A stretch of 64,000 bases of DNA. Source: Streptomyces sp. CC0208. GTDB taxonomy: Bacteria; Actinomycetota; Actinomycetes; Streptomycetales; Streptomycetaceae. Location of the stretch: contig NZ_CP031969.1 of NCBI RefSeq assembly GCF_003443735.1, positions 496,001 through 560,000 of the forward strand, read 5' to 3'. Below, in pieces: positions 25,230-33,566 of the stretch (positions are counted from its first letter, which is position 1; the number at the start of each line of letters is the position of its first letter). A program made the position numbers and the translations under genes. The notes under the pieces were generated by a model. That model did no database searches and was not told the DNA's origin. It saw only the letters and a list, made by a program, of their open reading frames with translations.

Positions 25230-25250
25230 TTAGGCTTGCCTTAGCTTAGG
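25230..25250 (+). promoter_or_regulatory. Iron-box-like sequence before fprA-like gene
   Basis: TTAGGCTTGCCTTAGCTTA, followed by GG, resembles the DtxR/IdeR/DmdR iron box (TTAGGTTAGGCTCACCTAA) with about 13 of 19 matches. It sits about 45-65 bases before the start codon. Ferredoxin reductase genes being iron-controlled is sensible, but the match is imperfect. Confidence 0.4.
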
Positions 25251-25293
25251 CTTCCCCCGAGTTGATCTGCCACCGCTCGAAGGGAACCTGATC

Positions 25294-26658
25294 ATGCCCC
25301 GCCCCCTGCGGGTAGCCATCGTCGGAGCCGGCCCCGCCGGGATCTACGCCGCCGACGCGCTGCTCAAGTCCGATGCGGCCGCCGAACCCGGTGTGTCCAT
25401 CGACCTCTTCGAGCGGATGCCGGCCCCGTTCGGACTGATCCGTTACGGCGTGGCTCCGGACCACCCTCGGATCAAGGGCATCATCACGGCCCTGCACCAG
25501 GTGCTCGACAAGCCGCAGATCCGCCTGTTCGGCAACGTCGACTACCCGACCGACATCAGCCTGGACGACCTGCGCGCGTTCTACGACGCCGTGATCTTCT
25601 CCACGGGCGCGACGGCCGACCGCGAGCTGCGCATACCGGGCATCGAGCTCGACGGCTCCTACGGCGCCGCCGACTTCGTCTCCTGGTACGACGGCCACCC
25701 GGACGTCCCGCGCACCTGGCCCCTGGAGGCCGAGAAGGTCGCCGTGCTCGGTGTCGGCAACGTCGCCCTCGACGTGGCCCGCATCCTGGCCAAGACGGCC
25801 GACGAACTCCTGCCGACGGAGATCCCGCCGAACGTCCACGAGGGCCTCAAGGCCAACAAGGCGCTGGAGGTCCACGTCTTCGGCCGCCGCGGTCCGGCGC
25901 AGGCGAAGTTCTCCCCGATGGAGCTGCGCGAGCTGGACCACTCCCCCAACATCGAGGTCATCGTCGACCCCGAGGACATCGACTACGACGAGGGCTCGAT
26001 CGAGACCCGGCGCGGCAACAAGCAGTCCGACATGGTCGCCAAGACCCTGGAGAACTGGGCGATCCGCGATGTCGGCGACCGCCCGCACAAGCTGTTCCTG
26101 CACTTCTTCGAGTCGCCCACCGAGATCCTCGGCGAGGACGGCAAGGTCGTCGGCCTGCGCACCGAGCGCACCGCCCTGGACGGCACCGGCAACGTCAAGG
26201 GCACCGGCGAGTTCAAGGACTGGGACGTCACCGCGGTCTACCGCGCGGTCGGCTACCTCTCCGACAAGCTGCCCAAGCTGCCCTGGGACATCGACTCGGG
26301 CACGGTCCCCGACCAGGGCGGCCGGGTCATGCAGGAGAACGGCGAGCACCTACAGTCGACCTACGTCACCGGCTGGATCCGGCGCGGCCCGGTGGGTCTG
26401 ATCGGCCACACCAAGGGCGACGCCAACGAGACGGTGTCGAACCTCCTGGACGACTTCGCGAACGACCGCCTCCAGACCCCGGGTTCGCCCGAGCCGGAGG
26501 CCGTGGACGCGTTCCTCGCCGAGCGGAACGTCCGCTTCACCACCTGGGAGGGCTGGTACAAGCTGGACGCCGCCGAGAAGGCGCTGGGCGAGCCGCAGGG
26601 CCGCGAGCGGGTGAAGCTCGTCGAGCGCGAGGACATGCTGCGCGAGAGCGGCGCCTGA
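25294..26658 (+). CDS. fprA: Ferredoxin-NADP+ reductase, adrenodoxin-reductase type
   Basis: A 454-residue flavoprotein like mycobacterial FprA. The FAD motif GAGPAG is at 11-16. Typical stretches are APFGLIRYGVAPDHPRIKG, the NADP-site VLGVGNVALDVARIL (about 151-165) and the C-terminal GWIRRGPVGLIGHTKGDA. It passes electrons between NADPH and ferredoxins, for example to feed cytochromes P450 or Fe-S assembly. Length and motifs are complete. Monocistronic, with palindromic control sites upstream. The next gene on this strand is a FAD monooxygenase, about 150 bases away. Confidence 0.93.
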   Translation: MPRPLRVAIVGAGPAGIYAADALLKSDAAAEPGVSIDLFERMPAPFGLIRYGVAPDHPRIKGIITALHQVLDKPQIRLFGNVDYPTDISLDDLRAFYDAVIFSTGATADRELRIPGIELDGSYGAADFVSWYDGHPDVPRTWPLEAEKVAVLGVGNVALDVARILAKTADELLPTEIPPNVHEGLKANKALEVHVFGRRGPAQAKFSPMELRELDHSPNIEVIVDPEDIDYDEGSIETRRGNKQSDMVAKTLENWAIRDVGDRPHKLFLHFFESPTEILGEDGKVVGLRTERTALDGTGNVKGTGEFKDWDVTAVYRAVGYLSDKLPKLPWDIDSGTVPDQGGRVMQENGEHLQSTYVTGWIRRGPVGLIGHTKGDANETVSNLLDDFANDRLQTPGSPEPEAVDAFLAERNVRFTTWEGWYKLDAAEKALGEPQGRERVKLVEREDMLRESGA

Positions 26659-26811
26659 TCCGCCTGATCCGCACGTGACGCCGGTCGCACCGAAGCCCCG
26701 CAGGGGCGGTACGGCCGGCGTCGCGCTGTGCACGGAACCCCCGTCGCCGTCCCGTCGTTCCCTTCGTGTCCGTACGACCGTGCGGGCCGACGCGGGACGA
26801 ACGGGGTGGGT

Positions 26812-27972
26812 GTGGCACGCGTACTGGTCATCGGCGGCGGAATCGCCGGTACGGCGACGGCTCTGGCGCTGCACAAGGCGGGTTTAGAGGCCGTCGTGCA
26901 CGAGGCCCATCCCGACTCGGCCGAGGACATCGGCGCGTTCCTCACCCTGGCGAGCAACGGTATGCGTGCCCTGGCCCAGTTGGACGCCTCCGCGGCGGTC
27001 ACCGCGATCGGCTTCCCGCTGACCTCGCTGCGGGTCCTCGACGACACGGGCACCGAGCAGGCACACGCCCCCATGGGCGAGGTCTCCGACCCGCTCCTGC
27101 AGTACCGGTGCCTGCGCCGCGGCGACCTCAACACCGCGCTCCAGGCGGAGGCCCGCCGCCGGGGCGTCCCCGTCCGGCACGGCGCCCGCCTCGCCTCCGT
27201 CGAGGACGGCCCCGACGGGGTCACCGCGCGCTTCACCGACGGCACCACCGCGACCGGCGACCTGCTGATCGGCGCCGACGGCCTCAACTCCGCCGTACGA
27301 CGGTCGGTCTCCCCGGGCACGCAGCCGTGCTACGCCGGCCAGTACGTCTTCTACGGCTACACGCGCTCCGCGTCTCCGCCCGGCACGGACGCGTGCATCA
27401 CCATGGTCCGCGGCAGCGGGGCCGCGTTCGGCTACGCGGTGTCGCCCGACGGGGAGGCGTACTGGTTCGCCCGGGTCACCGGCGATCCGCTGCCCGCCGA
27501 GGAGTTGGCGCAGGGCACGCCCGCCGACTGGCGCGAACTGCTGCTGCCGCTGCTGCGCAAGGACACCACACCGGCCGCGGACCTCGTCGCGGCCACCGGC
27601 GACGAGCTCCTGGTCACCAACGCCACCGAGATCCCCACCGGCACCCCGTGGCGCTCCGGACGGACCCTGCTCATCGGCGACGCCGCCCACGCGGCCTCCC
27701 CCGCGACCGGCCAGGGCGCCTCGATGGCCCTGGCGGACGCGGTCGTCCTCGCCAAGTCCCTGCGGGACGCACCGGACCCGGACAGCGCGCTCGCGCTCTA
27801 CGAGACGCTCCGCCGCCCTCGCGTGGAACACAACACCACCGTCAGCGGCAACATCTCCCGGGGCACGCCCAGCTCCTCGGCCGCCTCCCGCCCCTCCGAC
27901 GAGGATCTCGCCCGGCTCCTGGAATGGGGCGGAAACCTCTGGGCCGAGCGGCAGGTGGAGAAGGGCTACTGA
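26812..27972 (+). CDS. FAD-dependent monooxygenase (PHBH/UbiH-like)
   Basis: A 386-residue class A flavoprotein monooxygenase; GTG 26812 is chosen because the FAD motif GGGIAG then falls at residues 8-13. The DG motif GADGLNSAVRR is at about 153, and GDAAHAASPATGQGASMA (GD motif) is at about 288. It hydroxylates an aromatic or related ring using NAD(P)H and O2. Monooxygenases of this kind are often under MarR control, and a truncated MarR-like sequence follows immediately. The substrate is unknown; a natural-product tailoring or detoxification role is equally possible. Confidence 0.87.
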   Translation: MARVLVIGGGIAGTATALALHKAGLEAVVHEAHPDSAEDIGAFLTLASNGMRALAQLDASAAVTAIGFPLTSLRVLDDTGTEQAHAPMGEVSDPLLQYRCLRRGDLNTALQAEARRRGVPVRHGARLASVEDGPDGVTARFTDGTTATGDLLIGADGLNSAVRRSVSPGTQPCYAGQYVFYGYTRSASPPGTDACITMVRGSGAAFGYAVSPDGEAYWFARVTGDPLPAEELAQGTPADWRELLLPLLRKDTTPAADLVAATGDELLVTNATEIPTGTPWRSGRTLLIGDAAHAASPATGQGASMALADAVVLAKSLRDAPDPDSALALYETLRRPRVEHNTTVSGNISRGTPSSSAASRPSDEDLARLLEWGGNLWAERQVEKGY

Positions 27973-27989
27973 GGGCGAGAGCGCGACGC

Positions 27990-28136
27990 CCTCCGGAGCA
28001 GCTCGCGGCCGAGAGGCTCGGTGGCTTCCCGGTGCGCCGGAACCGGTTGGCGGCCGGGGCGCACAGCTGCCGGGCCGCGTCCGCGGTGCGCCGCCGCCTG
28101 GAGAACTCCGTGCGGCGCGGCCCCGACCTGACCTGA
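27990..28136 (+). pseudogene. Truncated MarR-like N-terminal fragment
   Basis: A 48-codon stretch reads PPEQLAAERLGGFPVRR, continues NRLAAGAHSCRAASAVRR and ends RLENSVRRGPDLT before a stop. This pattern (an approach helix, then AASAVRRxLENSV...LT) matches the N-terminal helices of actinobacterial MarR regulators that normally continue into the winged helix. No in-frame start with a ribosome binding site is present and the DNA-binding part is missing, so it is scored as a remnant. The family assignment is from memory of the pattern and could be wrong. The rest of 27973-28345 holds nothing convincing. Confidence 0.4.
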
Positions 28137-28345
28137 CGGCGTTCGTCATGCGAGTCGGAGGCCCCTGCTGAGCCGGGCCGGTCACCCCCCGTGATGGGCT
28201 CTTGTGACGGCCGGCCTCAGCCACACCGACTGCCACGGCCTCGCGGTGCGCCCCAGCGAACTCCTCGGCGGCTCCGAGCCCGCCCGCCCCGCGGCTCATC
28301 GGCCGGCGCCCCAAGGCCTGGCCCCGGCCCCTCAACCCGGCCCCC

Positions 28346-29320
28346 TCAGGAGAACAGCGCCTGGATGTCCGGCTTCTTGCCGCCGAAGATGCCGTCCTCC
28401 TCACCGAGGGCGGCCAGCTTCTCCAGCGAGGCCACATCGACCTGGGGCGGCCAGCTCGGGAGGATGAGCTTGGCCAGCACATCGCCGCTGATCTTGGTGT
28501 AGGCGGTGAGGATCTGCCGTGCCTCGTCCGGGTGGCCGGTGGCGTACTCCAGCGACTCCGTCATGGCCTCGGTGAACTTCTTCACCAGCTCCGGGTTCTG
28601 CTGTGCGATCTTCGTCGAGGTGAACCAGGTCGCGACGGTGAGCTTCGGGTCGGTCTCGGCGAAGGGCGAGGCGATGACCCGGGCGCCCTGCGCCTTGGCG
28701 ACCGTCTGGGCCGGCTCGCCCATCCACGCGGCGTCCACGCGACCGCCGTCCAGCGCGGCCGGCATCTGGTCGAAGGGAATCTCGACGAACTTCACCTTCG
28801 CCGGATCGCCGCCGTCCTCGCGCACCGACTCGCGAACCGTGGTGTCCCCGATGTTCTGGAGGGTGTTCACCGCGACCGAGCGTCCGGCCAGGTGCTTCGC
28901 CGACTTCACCGGGCTGTCCTTCTTCACCAGGACACCGGTGACGTCGGCCCCCACCTTCCCGTTGGAAGCCGCCCCGTTGACCACGGACTTCACCGGAACG
29001 CCCTTGGTCTGCGCGAGCATCAGGGACGTGGTGTTGCTGAAGCCGAACTGGAACTGACCGCTCACCACTCCGGGGATGATGGCCGCACCGCCCTGCGCGG
29101 TCACCATCCTCAGCTCGATCCCCCGACGGGCGAAGAAGCCCTGCTTCTGCCCCAGATAGAGCGGCGCCACGTCGACGATCGGGATGACACCGACCGTGAC
29201 CTGTGTCTTCTTTCCTCCGCTCGCGGACGACGTGCCGCCCCCGGAGTCCGACGACCCACATCCGGCGGCGCCCGCCAGGGTCACCACCGCAACAGCAAGT
29301 CCGAGCACGCGCCTTCGCAT
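28346..29320 (-). CDS. ABC-transporter solute-binding lipoprotein (NMT1/SsuA-like)
   Basis: A 324-residue lipoprotein starting after a GGAGG-rich ribosome binding site. A signal peptide with Cys21 as the lipidated residue (GAAGC) is followed by a Ser/Gly linker. The periplasmic-binding-protein type II fold starts TVGVIPIVDVAPLYLGQKQGFFARRGIEL, with the ligand segment VVSGQFQFGFSNTTS. This is the nitrate/sulfonate/taurine/thiamine-precursor-binding group. Neither a permease nor an ATPase gene lies beside it, so it is an orphan that may share another transporter. The divergent alpha/beta hydrolase gene starts 150 bases away. Confidence 0.88.
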   Translation of the reverse strand: MRRRVLGLAVAVVTLAGAAGCGSSDSGGGTSSASGGKKTQVTVGVIPIVDVAPLYLGQKQGFFARRGIELRMVTAQGGAAIIPGVVSGQFQFGFSNTTSLMLAQTKGVPVKSVVNGAASNGKVGADVTGVLVKKDSPVKSAKHLAGRSVAVNTLQNIGDTTVRESVREDGGDPAKVKFVEIPFDQMPAALDGGRVDAAWMGEPAQTVAKAQGARVIASPFAETDPKLTVATWFTSTKIAQQNPELVKKFTEAMTESLEYATGHPDEARQILTAYTKISGDVLAKLILPSWPPQVDVASLEKLAALGEEDGIFGGKKPDIQALFS

Positions 29321-29470
29321 GGGGCCCTCCTGACGAGGTGACAGAACACCTCACGACCCGTCCACTGATGTTGTGCACATCATTGACGCCCGCAATGTAC
29401 ACGCCTACTTTCGCCGGTGTCAGTCCCCCCGACCGCAGGAAAAACGGACTGCCCAAGGAGCCCACGTCTC

Positions 29471-30859
29471 GTGATGCACCGCATCCGCACCCGTACGCTC
29501 GTCACCGCCGCGGCTCTGCTGCTCGCCGCCCCCCTCGCACCGGCCGCCCACGCCGCCGAGGGCGTCCATGTCGAGGGCCGGCTGCCGTCCGGCGCGACCT
29601 ACCTCATGGACGTACCGGCCGGCTGGAACGGCACGGTCCTCCTCTACAGCCACGGCTACACACCGCCCGGCGTCCCCAACCCGGCCCGCAACGCGCCCGA
29701 CGACACCACGAAGTCCCTTCTCCTGAAGGAGGGTTACGCGCTCATCGGGTCCTCGTACGCCACCACCGGCTGGGCCGTCACCGAGGCCGTGCCGGACCAG
29801 CTCGCCACCCTCGACACCTTCACCGCCCGCTTCGGCAGCGCCGGCCGGACCATCGCCTGGGGCACGTCCTACGGCGGCCTCGTCACGACCGCCCTCGCGG
29901 AACGCCACGCGTCCCGCCTCGCGGGCTCACTGTCGATGTGCGGGCTGGTCCAGGGCGGTGTCGCCAACTGGAACAGCACGCTGGACCCGGTGTTCGCGCT
30001 GAAGACGCTCCTCGCGCCCGGATCCGGCATCCGGCTGACCGGGCTGCCGAGCCCGGCCGCCGCGACCCAGGCCTCCGACGCCATGACGGCCGTCCTCGCC
30101 GAGGCACAGGAGACCGCCGGGGGACGGGCCCGGATCGCGCTCGCCGCGGCCCTGCACAACATCCCCGGCTGGAACGACCCTTCCCAGCCCCGGCCCGCGT
30201 CCACCGACCGGGACGCCCAGCAGTCGAACCAGTACCAGGCCGTCGTCGGGCTGGTGAAGTTCCCCGCGTTCGTCTGGCGCCAGGAGGCCGAGTCGCGGGC
30301 CGGCGGCACCATGTCGTGGAACACCGGGGTCGACTACCACGCCATGCTCCGCAACTCCCCCTACCTCAAAGAGGTCAAGGAGCTGTACGCCAAGGCCGGC
30401 CTCTCCCTGAAGTCCGATCTCCGCGCCCTCGACAGGGCCCCGCGCTCCCGAGCCGACACGAACGCCGTGGACTGGATGAGCCGTACGAGCTCCTTCACCG
30501 GGCGCCTCACCAAGCCCCAACTGAACATCCACACCACCGGCGACGCGCTGATCCCGGTGCAGTCCGAGAGCGCCTACCGCCGGGCCGCCACGACCGCGGG
30601 CTCGGCTCCGCTGCTGCGGCAGCGCTTTGTCGACAACGCGGGCCACTGCACCTTCAGCCCCGGCGAGCAGATCGCCGCCCTGCACACGCTGGAGGACCGC
30701 ATCAGGAGCGGCCGCTGGCTCGGCAGTGACCCCGCCGCGCTCAACTCCCGTGCCACCGCAGCCGACCCGGCCTCACCGGCCCGCTATCTCCCCTACTCCC
30801 CGACCGCCTACCCCCGCTCCTACGACCGGGCACACCCTGGCGACGGACACCGGACGTAG
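29471..30859 (+). CDS. Secreted alpha/beta hydrolase
   Basis: A 462-residue exported hydrolase. GTG 29471 (or the adjacent ATG 29474) follows AAGGAG. The signal peptide ends at AHAAEG. The fold features VLLYSHGYTPPG (oxyanion region), a nucleophile elbow G-T-S-Y-G-G (Ser about 133), a candidate acid in TTGDALIPV (about 356) and His in NAGHC (about 391). It belongs to the group of secreted esterase/peptidase-like proteins with no cofactor. It cleaves an ester or amide outside the cell; the substrate is unknown. The C-terminal 50 residues are Pro/Tyr-rich and probably flexible. Confidence 0.82.
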   Translation: MMHRIRTRTLVTAAALLLAAPLAPAAHAAEGVHVEGRLPSGATYLMDVPAGWNGTVLLYSHGYTPPGVPNPARNAPDDTTKSLLLKEGYALIGSSYATTGWAVTEAVPDQLATLDTFTARFGSAGRTIAWGTSYGGLVTTALAERHASRLAGSLSMCGLVQGGVANWNSTLDPVFALKTLLAPGSGIRLTGLPSPAAATQASDAMTAVLAEAQETAGGRARIALAAALHNIPGWNDPSQPRPASTDRDAQQSNQYQAVVGLVKFPAFVWRQEAESRAGGTMSWNTGVDYHAMLRNSPYLKEVKELYAKAGLSLKSDLRALDRAPRSRADTNAVDWMSRTSSFTGRLTKPQLNIHTTGDALIPVQSESAYRRAATTAGSAPLLRQRFVDNAGHCTFSPGEQIAALHTLEDRIRSGRWLGSDPAALNSRATAADPASPARYLPYSPTAYPRSYDRAHPGDGHRT

Positions 30860-30869
30860 CTCGCGGCCG

Positions 30870-31772
30870 TCACGGCTCCGAGGTCTCGGACTCCAGCGAA
30901 GCGCGCGTCGCCCTGCCGTAGACGCCGGAATCGTCCTGAAGGACGAAGCGGGTGACCTGGTAGGTGCGCACGGCACTTTGGACCTGCTGGTCGAAGTCGC
31001 CGTCGGCTTCCCCGTCGTAGAGGCCGACCTGCCGGAGCCGGAGCTGGAGTTCGACGACCTCGGGCCCCTTGTCGCCGAGGCTCAGCACGGGAGGCAGGCC
31101 GCTCGACACGGTCGGGCCGGGGGCCACCGTGGCGGTGGCGGCGGCACTGGACGGGGCCCCGGTCGGGGTGGCGGCGCCCGTAGGTGACGCACTGTCACTG
31201 GACTGCACGCTCGATGAGGAGGAAGGCGATGCGGACGACTGCGTCGAGGACGCCGTAGGAGAAGAAGCGGTCACGGACGGGCCGCTCGACGACGGCGGCG
31301 CCTCCGGCACACCCGCGCGTACGCCGCCGGTCACGGAACCGTCCCGTGAAGGTGGGTCGTAGGTGAAGAGTCCGCCGACGAATCCGCCCGTGACGAGGGC
31401 GGCGACGGCCGCTCCCGTCCCGGCGAGGAGCACCGTCCGCCGCCGACGGTCCGGGGCGCTGCCTGCCGGGAACACCACGGCCGGCGGCTCGACAGGCTCC
31501 TGTCCCGCGTCCGTCCCGACCAAGGTGACGTCGGCCAAGTCCCCTGTGACGTGCGGCAGTTCCGACTCTCCGGCCGGGTCGGCCGGTTCCTCGCCGACCT
31601 CCACGAAGGGCCGGATGCGCACCGGGTCGAAGTCCTCCGCCGCGGCCGCCTCTGCCGTACGGGACTCGCGGTGGGCCTCGGAGGCCCGGTGCGCGCAGGC
31701 GCAGGCGGGAGTGCCGTCCGCCGCCCTGGGCGCCCCGCACTCCGGGCAGACGAGGACTGGTGGTTCACTCAC
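30870..31772 (-). CDS. Membrane-anchored peptidoglycan-binding protein with zinc ribbon
   Basis: A 300-residue protein. A short N-terminal Cys-rich ribbon (CPECGAP, then CACA; Cys at 9, 12, 24 and 26) sits in the cytoplasm, followed by an acidic linker, one membrane helix (about 112-135) and a Ser/Thr/Pro-rich extracellular stalk (about 145-225). A C-terminal PG_binding_1 domain follows (LSLGDKGPEVVELQLRLRQV to VYGRATRASLE). It tethers the membrane to peptidoglycan, with a possible signalling role for the ribbon. It converges on the hydrolase gene with only 10 bases between. Confidence 0.85.
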   Translation of the reverse strand: MSEPPVLVCPECGAPRAADGTPACACAHRASEAHRESRTAEAAAAEDFDPVRIRPFVEVGEEPADPAGESELPHVTGDLADVTLVGTDAGQEPVEPPAVVFPAGSAPDRRRRTVLLAGTGAAVAALVTGGFVGGLFTYDPPSRDGSVTGGVRAGVPEAPPSSSGPSVTASSPTASSTQSSASPSSSSSVQSSDSASPTGAATPTGAPSSAAATATVAPGPTVSSGLPPVLSLGDKGPEVVELQLRLRQVGLYDGEADGDFDQQVQSAVRTYQVTRFVLQDDSGVYGRATRASLESETSEP

Positions 31773-32056
31773 GCGCGTTCCCTCTCCCTACGACCTTCAT
31801 ATCGTAGACAGATATGCCACGCAGAAATTCCACAACTCGTGTCCCTCGGAAACCCCGGCACCCACAGGGCCGAGATTCAGCCACCGTGCGTGACGGAGAG
31901 ATGAACGGGGGCGGGCGCGCGGCCCCAACGGCCCGTCAGACGCAGAGCACTTGACGGCCCGGTGCCCTACAAGACCGCGACAACGAGGGGTAACCAGCGG
32001 TAACTTCTGTCTCGCCCCGCCCCTCCACCCGCGCCACCCCCCAGGAGACACTCCCC

Positions 32057-33397
32057 ATGCGCAGACTCCTCGCCGCTCTGGCGGCGACCACCGCTGTCCT
32101 CGGCGGACTCACTGCGGCCGCCCCCTCCGCCACGGCGGCCGACTCGGGCACCTTCAGCGTCCTCAGCTACAACGTGGCCGGCCTGCCCTCGGCCATCTCC
32201 AGCGCGTCGACGCCCCGCGAATCGAGCACCACGGCGATCGGCCAGCGGATCGCGCCGTACGACATCGTCCATGTCGAGGAGGACTTCAACTACCACGCCT
32301 ATCTCTACGCGGCCGACACGAACCACGCCTACCGCACCCCCACCAGCGGTGGCGCCGGGATAGGCAGCGGCCTGAACACACTGTCCAAACTCCCCTACGA
32401 CGCCGACGACTTCGAGCGGGTGCGCTGGAACTCGTGCCAGGTGGACTCGGGTGACTGCCTGACCCCCAAGGGCTTCACCTTCATACGCGAGCGGCTCGCC
32501 GAGGGCGTGTACGTCGACTTCTACAACCTGCACACCAACGCGGGCACCAACGACGGGGACCTCGCCTCCCGCGCGGACAACCTCAACCAGCTCAGCGCGT
32601 TCATCAAGACCCACTCCGCCGGCAACGCCGTCGTGGTCATGGGCGACACCAACACCCGCTACACCCGCTCCGGCGACACCATCGCCGAGTTCGCCGCCGC
32701 CAACGGCCTGACCGACCCCTGGGTCCAGCTGATCCGCGGCGGCACCCCGCCCGCCAAGGGCAGCGACGCCCTGGTCTGCGACCAGACAGGGACCACCGTC
32801 CCGAACACCTGCGAAGTCGTCGACAAGGTCCTCTACCGCAGCAGCAAGCTGGTCTCGCTGAACGCCACCTCGTACAACAACGAGCACGCCAAGTTCCTCA
32901 CCAGCGACAACCTGATGCTCTCCGACCACGACCCGATCACCGTCGGGTTCACGTGGTCGCGCAACGCCGCCTACCAGCTCAGCGACCAGTTCGGCGGCCC
33001 GCACGGCGACTACTACAACGACATCACCGGCGTCCCCGCCGGCGCCCGCGCCACCAGCATCGGACTGCGCAGCGGCTCCCGGGTCGACCAGATGAGCCTC
33101 ACCCTGGCGAACGGCACCACACTCGCCCACGGCGGGACCGGCGGCACCGCGTCCTCCCTGACCCTGGGCAGCGGGGAGTACGTGACCGCGGCCCAGCTCT
33201 GCCAGGGCGACTACAGCGGCCACACGCGGATCTTCTACGCCAAGTTCACGACCAGCCTCGGCCGCACCCTGTCCGGCGGCACCACCACCGCCGACTGCGT
33301 GACCCGCACCGCCCCCTCCGGCTGGCAGATCGCCGGATTCCACGGACGCTCGGGAGACGCCGTCGACAAGATCGGCTTCATCTACACCCAGCGCTGA
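32057..33397 (+). CDS. Secreted endonuclease/exonuclease/phosphatase with jacalin-like domain
   Basis: A 446-residue exported fusion. A signal peptide (1-27) precedes an EEP-fold domain (30-295) with SYNVAGLP, the catalytic acid region HVEEDFNYH, VVMGDTNTRYT (Asp/Asn of the active site) and SDHDPI (catalytic His). The gaps match sphingomyelinase/phosphodiesterase-like members. Residues 310-445 (DQFGGPHGDYYNDI, then RSGSRVDQMSLTL) form a jacalin-type mannose-binding lectin domain. A secreted phosphodiesterase guided to glycans is the likely function; lipid and nucleic-acid phosphodiesters are both possible substrates. Ends before a strong hairpin. Confidence 0.85.
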   Translation: MRRLLAALAATTAVLGGLTAAAPSATAADSGTFSVLSYNVAGLPSAISSASTPRESSTTAIGQRIAPYDIVHVEEDFNYHAYLYAADTNHAYRTPTSGGAGIGSGLNTLSKLPYDADDFERVRWNSCQVDSGDCLTPKGFTFIRERLAEGVYVDFYNLHTNAGTNDGDLASRADNLNQLSAFIKTHSAGNAVVVMGDTNTRYTRSGDTIAEFAAANGLTDPWVQLIRGGTPPAKGSDALVCDQTGTTVPNTCEVVDKVLYRSSKLVSLNATSYNNEHAKFLTSDNLMLSDHDPITVGFTWSRNAAYQLSDQFGGPHGDYYNDITGVPAGARATSIGLRSGSRVDQMSLTLANGTTLAHGGTGGTASSLTLGSGEYVTAAQLCQGDYSGHTRIFYAKFTTSLGRTLSGGTTTADCVTRTAPSGWQIAGFHGRSGDAVDKIGFIYTQR

Positions 33398-33406
33398 CCC
33401 ACCCGC

Positions 33407-33432
33407 CCCGGGGCGCTCCCCCGCGCCCCGGG
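33407..33432 (+). terminator. Hairpin after EEP-jacalin gene
   Basis: A perfect 10-base stem, CCCGGGGCGC and GCGCCCCGGG, with a 6-base loop sits 10 bases past the stop codon. It is a typical GC-rich Streptomyces terminator without a U-run. Confidence 0.7.
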
Positions 33433-33566
33433 TGCACAGGAATCACAAAAGAGTGACAGGACGATTGACGCGCTCACGGCCAGGCCCTACTTTCTGATCG
33501 ATTTACCGAACCTCGTTCGAAATACCGGTCATTGAGGTGCCCCCGCACGCCACCTTGGAGAGCAAG

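Noticed and set aside
28137..28345. Open frames on both strands between the MarR-like fragment and the binding protein
   Set aside because: No start signal, no recognisable domain; typical of open frames in GC-rich spacer DNA.
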